NCBI GenBank assembly: GCA_023667385.1
Contig: JAMPAE010000094.1
Span: forward strand, 1-6,338
DNA from: Ruminococcus sp.
GTDB lineage: Bacteria; Bacillota; Clostridia; Oscillospirales; Acutalibacteraceae
Reading direction: 5' to 3'
Length of the DNA: 6,338 bases
In this document: positions 1 through 4,434 of the stretch, piece by piece
How the letters are laid out: each line of letters opens with the position of its first letter
Position numbering within the stretch: the stretch's first letter is position 1
Translations under genes and position numbers: made by a program
Notes under the pieces: model-generated
Seen by the model: the letters and a program-made list of their open reading frames with translations, nothing else
What the model was told of the DNA's origin: nothing
Database searches by the model: none

Positions 1-1236
1 TGCAGTGTACATACAGCAGATTTTTGAGCAATATGTCTTACCTCTGCAAGTGTTGTCACGTGAGCCCACACACTGAACGAACACAATGTCCTTCGGATGC
101 TCTTTGTTTGACATACGAAGAAGAGTACCCTTTGTCGGACCTGCTGCGTTCATGATTCTTTCAAGCTCCAATGATGTGATAACATCAGGATGCTTTGTAT
201 ACTGGAACTCATCGAACTTTGTTACATCTGAAATCTGGAAACCGGTTGCAACAACAATTGCACCGTATTTCTGCTCGATATATTCATCCTGCTGATCAAA
301 GTTGATTGCACCTGCGGAGCAAACCTTCTGGCAAAGTCCGCATTTGCCTGTTTTGAAGTGAAGGCATCTTGTGCTGTCAATAACGGCAACATTCGGAACT
401 GCCTGAGCAAACGGAATGTAAACCGCACCTCTGTTGTCAAGGTTGCAGTTAAATTCGTTGCCGCCCTTTCTTGACGGGCACTTGGTTGTGCATACTGCGC
501 AGCCTGTGCACTTTGTTTCGTCAATGAAGCGGGCTTTCTTTTTGATCTTTACACTGAAGTTACCAACAAAGCCTTTAACTTCTTCAACCTCGCTGTAAGT
601 GTAAAGATTAATATTCGGATGCTGAGCTGCTTCAACCATCTTCGGTGTGAGAATACAAGCAGCGCAGTCAAGTGTCGGGAAAGTTTTATCAAGCTGAGCC
701 ATCTTGCCGCCGATTGTTGCTGATCTTTCAACAATATCAACAGGGTAACCTGCATCTGCGATGTCGATTGCGGACTGAATGCCTGCAATGCCGCCGCCGA
801 TGATGAGCGCACGTTTTGTAACTGCGCTTTCACCCGGCTGAAGCGGTGCATTAAGGTTAACCTTTGCGATTGCAGCTCTTGCAAGAATAACTGCCTTTTC
901 AGTTGCTTCCTGCTTATCCTTGTGAATCCATGAACAATGCTCACGGATGTTTGCAATTTCAACCATATACGGGTTAAGACCCGCTTTTTCGGCTGTTTTT
1001 CTGAACGTTGCTTCGTGCATTCTCGGTGAGCAGGAGCAAACAACAACGCCTGTCAGTTTATGCTCTTCAATGGCATTCTTGATGAGGCTCTGTCCTGCTT
1101 CAGAACACATATATTGGTAATTCTGCGCAAAGCAAACGCCGGGTTCGTTTTTGACTGCTTCAACAACTGCGTCAACGTCAACCGTTGCAGCAATGTTGCT
1201 TCCGCACCAACAAACAAAAACTCCGATTCTCTGCAA
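1..1236 (-). CDS. hdrA: HdrA-like FAD/iron-sulfur subunit of a heterodisulfide reductase complex (partial, C-terminus off the left edge)
   Basis: The first 412 codons read without a stop to the window edge; full HdrA proteins are usually about 650 residues or more, so the C-terminal part is missing. In known complexes HdrA is the cytoplasmic flavin subunit that splits electron pairs between a high-potential path (HdrC to HdrB) and ferredoxin. Visible elements: an N-terminal domain opening MQRIGVFVCWCGSNI (families usually show CHCG here); an FAD-binding GGGIAG at residues 147-152; GGKMAQLDKTFPTLDCAACI at about 177-195, a very typical HdrA signature; a ferredoxin motif C243xxC246xxC249xxxC253P; a second at C291, C299, C302, C306; and CVGSRD followed by YCSKICC (C389, C403, C407, C408), a conserved cysteine set of HdrA. 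The start is TTG at 1234-1236, with GGAG 8 nt upstream; it gives the family N-terminus and no ATG fits. It lies 24 nt after hdrC, as last visible gene of the operon. Identity is secure; the physiological electron donor is not visible. Confidence 0.95.
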   Translation of the reverse strand, partial: MQRIGVFVCWCGSNIAATVDVDAVVEAVKNEPGVCFAQNYQYMCSEAGQSLIKNAIEEHKLTGVVVCSCSPRMHEATFRKTAEKAGLNPYMVEIANIREHCSWIHKDKQEATEKAVILARAAIAKVNLNAPLQPGESAVTKRALIIGGGIAGIQSAIDIADAGYPVDIVERSATIGGKMAQLDKTFPTLDCAACILTPKMVEAAQHPNINLYTYSEVEEVKGFVGNFSVKIKKKARFIDETKCTGCAVCTTKCPSRKGGNEFNCNLDNRGAVYIPFAQAVPNVAVIDSTRCLHFKTGKCGLCQKVCSAGAINFDQQDEYIEQKYGAIVVATGFQISDVTKFDEFQYTKHPDVITSLELERIMNAAGPTKGTLLRMSNKEHPKDIVFVQCVGSRDNTCRGKTYCSKICCMYTA

Positions 1237-1260
1237 TTTGAACACTCCTTTTACTCTGGT

Positions 1261-1653
1261 TTATTTACGATACTTTCTGAACGATGCGGCAATTGCCTGC
1301 TGCGGAAGCTCCGGATCAAGCTTGCCGGGGATTTCGTCGGGTGAAAGGTAGTTAACGCCTTTCTGTCTGATAACGCTGACTCTGACAGCTTCAATAAGCT
1401 TTGCAGGTTCAACGCTTCTTGGACATCTTTCAACGCAAGCAAAGCATGAAAGGCATTTCCAAAGGGTTTTGGATTCGAGAAGTTCATCAATTCTGCCTTC
1501 AACAACCATTGAAGCGAACTGATGCGGATGAATGTCCATCTCTTCAAAAGCGGGGCAGGTTGCCGAGCATTTTCCGCATTTCATGCACTGTCTTGGGTTA
1601 ATGCCGCTGATTGCAATAATATCCTCGCTCATTTCTTTTCCTGTTTTGAGCAT
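1261..1653 (-). CDS. hdrC: HdrC-like [4Fe-4S] dicluster subunit of heterodisulfide reductase
   Basis: A 130-residue soluble electron-transfer protein with two complete ferredoxin-type motifs: C23xxC26xxC29xxxC33P and C67xxC70xxC73xxxC77P. The spacing of about 33 residues between them (containing DIHPHQ and VVEGRIDELLES) is that of HdrC. In the family these two [4Fe-4S] clusters carry electrons from HdrA to the catalytic CCG clusters of HdrB. The short form has no membrane-bound cytochrome domain, so it is the soluble HdrABC type, not HdrDE. It starts 14 nt after hdrB stops, and its AAGGGG ribosome site overlaps the hdrB stop codon, which argues for cotranscription and coupled translation. A second ATG at codon 8 (1630-1632), with AGGA six nt upstream, is an equally plausible start; it would remove seven residues and no motif. 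Confidence 0.95.
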   Translation of the reverse strand: MLKTGKEMSEDIIAISGINPRQCMKCGKCSATCPAFEEMDIHPHQFASMVVEGRIDELLESKTLWKCLSCFACVERCPRSVEPAKLIEAVRVSVIRQKGVNYLSPDEIPGKLDPELPQQAIAASFRKYRK

Positions 1654-1667
1654 TTCTTCACACCCCT

Positions 1668-2447
1668 TTATTTCACACCGAGTGCTTCAGCAAGAAGCTC
1701 GGTAAAGTAGTAGATGGGTAAGCTGCCGTCGCTGTTTTCTTTAAGATTATAAAGGCAAAGCGGGCAAGCTGTGATCATTTCTTCAGCGCCTTTAACCTTT
1801 GCAGAAGAAACAACCTTGTTTGCCATTTTTGAAGCAAGGTTCTTGTCATTCATGGTCATATAGCCGCCGCAGCACTCGTTTCTGAATGCATAAACAACCG
1901 GCTCAGCACCGATAGCCTTGATGAAATCCTCCATGATGGTTGGATTTTCAGGGTCATCAAACTGCATTTCCTTGTTCGGGCGAAGAAGCAAACAGCCGTA
2001 ATAAGCGGCAATCTTTCTGCCCTTGAGGGGGTTAACAACTTTCTTTTTAAGCTCATCAAAGCCGATTTTGTCACGAAGCATCTCAAGATAGTGTATAACT
2101 TCGGTTTCGCCGTTATATGGCTCATCAAGACCGAGGTAATTGTTAACTTTCTTTGCAATGTCTTCTTTTGTCTGCATATCATTGTTAACACGCTTGATGA
2201 CGTGATGACAAGCAGAGCAAAGAGTAACAAGAGGTTGAGCTTTTGCCTTTGCACTTGCAAGTGCTCTGACAGCGGAAAGCTTTGTTGCAATTTCATCCGA
2301 TGCAAGCGGATAAACTGCTCCGCAGCACTGCCAATCGGGTAATTCTTCCAAAGTTACGCCGAGGGCTTGAGCCGCATTTCTGCCATAAGAGTCAAGGTCT
2401 TTGGCTTTGGTTTTTAAGGTACATCCCGGATAATAACTGTAGATCAT
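1668..2447 (-). CDS. hdrB: HdrB-like CCG-domain catalytic subunit of heterodisulfide reductase
   Basis: A 259-residue protein with two complete CCG (cysteine-rich) domains: C9, C41-C42, C77, C80 and C152, C192-C193, C228, C231. In methanogen HdrB these ten cysteines bind two non-cubane [4Fe-4S] clusters that reduce a disulfide, and the spacing here is nearly identical. The N-terminus MIYSYYPGCTLK is the expected family start, and an in-frame TAA lies a few codons upstream, so the ATG at 2445-2447 is well supported. It lacks a Shine-Dalgarno sequence at normal distance: the nearest strong one (AGGAGGG) is 28 nt upstream inside a potential hairpin. First gene of the hdrB-hdrC-hdrA operon. In a bacterium without methanogenesis the natural substrate is unlikely to be CoM-S-S-CoB; a small disulfide or a redox partner protein is possible, which is inference. 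Confidence 0.95.
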   Translation of the reverse strand: MIYSYYPGCTLKTKAKDLDSYGRNAAQALGVTLEELPDWQCCGAVYPLASDEIATKLSAVRALASAKAKAQPLVTLCSACHHVIKRVNNDMQTKEDIAKKVNNYLGLDEPYNGETEVIHYLEMLRDKIGFDELKKKVVNPLKGRKIAAYYGCLLLRPNKEMQFDDPENPTIMEDFIKAIGAEPVVYAFRNECCGGYMTMNDKNLASKMANKVVSSAKVKGAEEMITACPLCLYNLKENSDGSLPIYYFTELLAEALGVK

Positions 2448-2464
2448 AAATTTTTGCCCAAGTT

Positions 2465-2484
2465 AAAGGGGCATACCCTCCTTT
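2465..2484 (-). promoter_or_regulatory. hairpin containing the only strong Shine-Dalgarno of the hdrB leader
   Basis: On the minus strand AAAGG-A-GG can pair with CCCCTTT around a GTATG loop, giving seven base pairs with one bulged A. The arm contains AGGAGGG, the only good ribosome-binding sequence in the leader. It is followed at once by ATG CCC CTT TAA (2463-2474), a three-codon reading frame in frame with hdrB. Whether this is a control element or coincidence cannot be decided from one sequence. Confidence 0.4.
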
Positions 2485-2497
2485 TCTTTGGATTTGT

Positions 2498-2532
2498 GAA
2501 TATGACAGTACCCAAAACGGGCGTACATATTC
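2498..2532. repeat. imperfect 35-nt inverted repeat in the hdr operon leader, possible operator or RNA hairpin
   Basis: GAATATG (2498-2504) is matched by CATATTC (2526-2532). Inside, GTACCC (2508-2513) is complementary to GGG-c-GTAC (2519-2526) with one bulge, so the element has nested symmetry around an AAAAC centre. It begins about 12 nt downstream of the predicted hdrB transcription start, where either a repressor site or a leader RNA structure could act. There is no run of T after it on the minus strand, so it is not a plain intrinsic terminator. Confidence 0.5.
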
Positions 2533-2549
2533 ATTGTATTATCTTATAA

Positions 2550-2578
2550 ATTCTATACTTATTTCGACAAATTGACAA
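2550..2578 (-). promoter_or_regulatory. SigA-type promoter of the hdrBCA operon
   Basis: Read on the minus strand there is TTGTCA (2573-2578), a 17-bp spacer and TAGAAT (2550-2555), both boxes five of six to consensus. Start of transcription would fall near 2543, giving a leader of about 95 nt before hdrB. Confidence 0.6.
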
Positions 2579-2599
2579 TGTTTTTTGATATGTAATTAT
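2572..2599 (+). promoter_or_regulatory. weak candidate plus-strand promoter overlapping the hdr promoter
   Basis: TTGACA (2572-2577) is followed after 16 bp by AATTAT (2594-2599), which is preceded by TGT in the extended -10 position. The -35 is perfect but the -10 is only four of six, and the -35 overlaps that of the divergent hdr promoter. If active, it would transcribe the gene-free stretch up to the terminator at 2771-2799. Confidence 0.25.
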
Positions 2600-2770
2600 T
2601 GCATAGCCGTATGCTGATAATGGCATAAAATTTCATAGTTTTCAACTGTGAATTGTGCGAAAAAGCCACTGTTTCTGCCGCTTGAGCGGTCAAGCCTATA
2701 TAATAAGAAATGAAAAAGCAAAGTAAAATATTCCCATCAATTGCAAATTCATGAAAGATTGGCAAAAGAA
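2600..2770 (+). other. gene-free intergenic stretch with small inverted repeats, possible small RNA
   Basis: No credible coding region lies between the hdr promoter and the terminator near 2785. It holds three short stem-loops on the plus strand: GCATA/TATGC (2601-2614), TTCATAGTT/AACTGTGAA with one G-U pair and a three-base loop (2632-2652), and GCTTGA/TCAAGC with a GCGG loop (2680-2695). A TATAAT lies at 2699-2704 but without a good -35. With a weak promoter before it and a terminator that works in the plus direction, a transcript of about 200 nt is conceivable; I do not recognise a known RNA family. Confidence 0.25.
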
Positions 2771-2799
2771 AAAAAGCGAAGCCTCAAACTTCGCTTTTT
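2771..2799. terminator. bidirectional intrinsic terminator after the GtrA-like gene
   Basis: AAAAAGCGAAG (2771-2781) and CTTCGCTTTTT (2789-2799) form a perfect 11-bp stem with a seven-base loop. On the minus strand the hairpin ends in a T-rich tail and sits 17 nt beyond the stop codon of the GtrA-like gene, which it should terminate. On the plus strand it is followed by TGTGTTTG and seven T, so it can also stop transcription from the left. Confidence 0.85.
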
Positions 2800-2815
2800 G
2801 TGTTTGTTTTTTTAA

Positions 2816-3367
2816 TTATGCTTCAGCTTCTTCTTTCTTTTCACCATTCTTCTTTTTGTTACTCATCAGAAGCTTATCAACCGGGAAATAAAGGAAGAAC
2901 TGGAGCGTCGAGCAAACTGCTGTTGCAATGTTCAAAGCAAGGGTTTCGTTGAGCTGTTTGCCAACCAGCCAGCCAAAAATTGTTGGTGAAAGCCATGCTG
3001 AAAAACAAATCAGTGCAACAGTGAACACAATGTAAATCGGGAGAGTAACAGCAACGTTTGCATCAGAATCAAAGGTCTTATCCTTGTTTACGAAGAATGC
3101 AACAATCTGAGCAACGATGTTAGCTGTGTTGAATGCGATGAAATAGCCGAGACCGCCGTCCTCTTTAAGATACTTGAAAACGAACCACTGGAAGTCAGTA
3201 TCATAAAGGTTGTGAATTGCAGGGATTTTTGCAAGGATATTGAGAAGCGCAAACTGAACGATACACGCAAGCAGGCTTACCACAATAAACTTGACGAACT
3301 GCCAAAGAGTAACAAGAGCTGAGCCCTTTTCTGCCGCTTTCTTGTCAATGTCTTTTAATTTTGCCAT
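2816..3367 (-). CDS. GtrA-like four-helix membrane protein
   Basis: A 183-residue integral membrane protein with four predicted helices at about 22-48, 73-95, 104-126 and 141-163. The opening WQFVKFIVVSLLACIVQF and the second helix ending IVAFFVNKDKTF match the GtrA family pattern (helix, then a helix ending in N-K-x-x-T-F). GtrA-type proteins are thought to move or support movement of polyprenyl-linked sugars across the membrane for cell-surface glycan modification; no glycosyltransferase is adjacent here, so the substrate is unknown. It is longer than the usual 120-150 residues because of a polar loop between helices 1 and 2 (about 49-72) and a charged Lys/Glu tail (from about 169). The ATG has a GAGGTG ribosome site (3373-3378) five nt upstream. 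It forms a single-gene unit with its own promoter and terminator, divergent from the sigma operon. Confidence 0.8.
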   Translation of the reverse strand: MAKLKDIDKKAAEKGSALVTLWQFVKFIVVSLLACIVQFALLNILAKIPAIHNLYDTDFQWFVFKYLKEDGGLGYFIAFNTANIVAQIVAFFVNKDKTFDSDANVAVTLPIYIVFTVALICFSAWLSPTIFGWLVGKQLNETLALNIATAVCSTLQFFLYFPVDKLLMSNKKKNGEKKEEAEA

Positions 3368-3386
3368 AAATACACCTCATGTTCAA

Positions 3387-3402
3387 GTCGGCGTCAGCCG
3401 AC
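3387..3402. repeat. GC-rich hairpin in the leader of the GtrA-like gene
   Basis: GTCGGC, a GTCA loop and GCCGAC form a perfect six-bp stem, extendable by TCAA/TTGA with a two-base bulge. It lies between the predicted transcription start (near 3411) and the ribosome site of the GtrA-like gene. It could be an operator, a leader RNA structure, or a plus-strand terminator because T-rich sequence follows it to the right, though no plus-strand gene precedes it. Confidence 0.45.
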
Positions 3403-3417
3403 ATTTGATTTTTTTCT

Positions 3418-3446
3418 ATTATACATGACGATTCGGATTTTATCAA
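3418..3446 (-). promoter_or_regulatory. SigA-type promoter of the GtrA-like gene
   Basis: On the minus strand TTGATA (3441-3446), 17 bp, then a perfect TATAAT (3418-3423). Transcription would start near 3411, giving a leader of about 43 nt that contains the GTCGGC hairpin. Confidence 0.7.
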
Positions 3447-3496
3447 GATGATTTAGCATTTTTAATAAAAAACACCATCTTATTTTTATTTGGATA

Positions 3497-3505
3497 TGTT
3501 ATAAT
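3497..3505 (+). promoter_or_regulatory. extended -10 promoter upstream of the sigma factor operon
   Basis: TGT directly precedes a perfect TATAAT (3500-3505), the extended -10 form used by the housekeeping sigma factor. No good -35 box is visible at the proper distance. Transcription would begin near 3512 and could supply basal expression of the sigma operon. Confidence 0.55.
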
Positions 3506-3511
3506 GTATAG

Positions 3512-3560
3512 CGTTCAGAAAAATTTCACAAAAAAGTGAACCTTTTGCTTCCCTGAAACG
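3512..3560 (+). repeat. nested inverted repeat in the long sigma operon leader
   Basis: CGTTCAG (3512-3518) can pair with CTGAAACG (3553-3560) with one bulge. Inside it TTCAC (3525-3529) pairs with GTGAA (3536-3540) around six A. The right-hand arms carry the -35 and -10 bases of the candidate ECF promoter, so the symmetry may be a by-product of promoter sequence or an operator. Confidence 0.3.
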
Positions 3561-3562
3561 TA
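3537..3562 (+). promoter_or_regulatory. candidate ECF-sigma promoter (autoregulation of the sigma operon)
   Basis: TGAACC (3537-3542), a 16-bp spacer and CGTA (3559-3562) match the TGAAAC-N16-CGTA architecture known for ECF sigma factors such as B. subtilis SigW. Transcription would start near 3569, just before the ribosome site AAAGGAGG. ECF genes commonly transcribe their own operon from such a site. The inference that this sigma factor itself recognises it is not proven by the sequence. Confidence 0.55.
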
Positions 3563-3587
3563 TATGTCAGTGAAAGGAGGCACAGAT

Positions 3588-4070
3588 TTGATCGATCAAT
3601 ACATATATAAATACGGTAAACGTCTTTACGGACTTTGTGTCACGCTCTGTGCCGATGCTTTCGATGCAGATGATCTCTATCAGGAAACGTGGCTGAAGGC
3701 GCTCAGAAGAATTGAGCAATATGACCCGTCAAAACCGTTTGAAGCGTGGCTGACAAGCATCTGCGTCAACACATACCGTGATTTGTCAAGGCGGAAAAAG
3801 CGCAGCCCCATGTTTGATGGCTTCACTTCAACCGAAGATAAGGACAAGGCTATCGCCGATGTTTCGCAACCGGAAAAAGAAGATTTTTCCGATTTGCATG
3901 ACGCAATAAACCGCTTGCCCGAAAAGCTGCGAATCACCGTCATTTTGCATTATTTCCACGACCTTGACGAAAAACGGACAGCCGCCGCTCTTTCAATTCC
4001 AAACGGAACCGTCAAGTCACGGCTTAACAAGGCGAAAAAACTTTTGCGAAAGGAGTTAGATATTCAATGA
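3588..4070 (+). CDS. ECF-type RNA polymerase sigma factor
   Basis: A 160-residue sigma-70 family protein of the small ECF type. Region 2 spans about 5-70, with the DADDLYQETWLKAL core-binding segment (26-39) and FEAWLTSICVNTYRDLSRRKKR (51-72) at the -10 recognition helix. A polar linker follows, then region 4 at about 105-156: LPEKLRITVILHYFHDLDEKRTAAAL and the helix-turn-helix IPNGTVKSRLNKAKKLL that reads the -35 box. I place the start at TTG 3588-3590 because AGGAGG (3575-3580) lies seven nt upstream. The in-frame ATG at 3564 has no ribosome site and would precede the start of a transcript from the ECF promoter; it would add eight residues (MSVKGGTD). The stop overlaps the next start (ATGA), indicating translational coupling with the downstream membrane protein, which is a likely anti-sigma partner. 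Order and partners recall B. subtilis sigY-yxlC-yxlD. Confidence 0.92.
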   Translation: MIDQYIYKYGKRLYGLCVTLCADAFDADDLYQETWLKALRRIEQYDPSKPFEAWLTSICVNTYRDLSRRKKRSPMFDGFTSTEDKDKAIADVSQPEKEDFSDLHDAINRLPEKLRITVILHYFHDLDEKRTAAALSIPNGTVKSRLNKAKKLLRKELDIQ

Positions 4071-4399
4071 AAAACAATGAAAAATCTGAATTTGAAGCCG
4101 CTTTTATGAATATCGGCGGAGAGAACCCATTTGATTTTGAAAAAGTAACCCCGCCGATACTGGATGAGCAAACGCTTCGGCAGGAAAGTGAAAGACGTGC
4201 GCTGATTAAGCAAATTCGTGTGCTTCGCATTGCTTCAATTCTTATGGCTCTTTGTCTGGCTCTTTTTGCGTTTTACATTGCGCCGAAATCACTTTTCATC
4301 GCAATTGTCAGCATCACAATTCTTTGCGTGTCAATGATTGGTTACGGTTTAATCACAATTTTATTTTACAAAAACGGATACAACTCAATTGAGCTGTGA
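4067..4399 (+). CDS. two-helix membrane protein, putative anti-sigma factor (YxlC-like position)
   Basis: A 110-residue protein with a charged N-terminal part of about 52 residues that should be cytoplasmic, then two membrane helices at about 54-71 and 76-100 and a short tail. Its ATG overlaps the sigma factor stop by four bases, with AAGGAG 11 nt upstream. Small proteins with a cytoplasmic N-terminal segment followed by helices, coupled to an ECF sigma gene, are usually anti-sigma factors that hold the sigma factor at the membrane. The N-terminal region has no HxxxCxxC zinc anti-sigma motif. Size, topology and position match YxlC of the B. subtilis SigY operon; sequence similarity has not been tested. 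The role as anti-sigma factor is inferred from context only. Confidence 0.75.
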   Translation: MKNNEKSEFEAAFMNIGGENPFDFEKVTPPILDEQTLRQESERRALIKQIRVLRIASILMALCLALFAFYIAPKSLFIAIVSITILCVSMIGYGLITILFYKNGYNSIEL

Positions 4400-4434
4400 C
4401 CCGCTTCAACTTAAACACAGAAAGGTTTTTTATT

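Noticed and set aside
222..1046. Two minus-strand reading frames of 100 and 165 codons (222-524 and 549-1046)
   Set aside because: They lie in another frame of the same strand inside hdrA, whose own frame has continuous family motifs; their products are basic and unlike any family.
2699..2704. TATAAT as a strong promoter
   Set aside because: The nearest TTGAGC is only 10 bp upstream and no acceptable -35 sits at 16-18 bp, so it is mentioned only as a minor possibility.
2559..2765. A 68-codon minus-strand open frame before hdrB
   Set aside because: It has no ribosome site, no recognisable composition, overlaps the hdr promoter and the small hairpins, and reads as translated intergenic DNA.
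3387..3417. GTCGGC hairpin plus T-rich run as a plus-strand intrinsic terminator
   Set aside because: No plus-strand gene lies upstream that would need it, and the run is separated from the stem by ATTTGA; a leader element of the minus-strand gene is more likely.
3564..3566. ATG as start of the sigma factor
   Set aside because: No ribosome site precedes it, whereas AGGAGG is ideally placed for the in-frame TTG at 3588; the predicted ECF transcript would also begin after this ATG.
4396..4398. GTG as start of the zinc-ribbon protein
   Set aside because: The GTGA overlap with the previous stop allows coupling, but no ribosome site precedes it, while ATG 4435 has AAAGG at good distance and begins directly at the first membrane helix.
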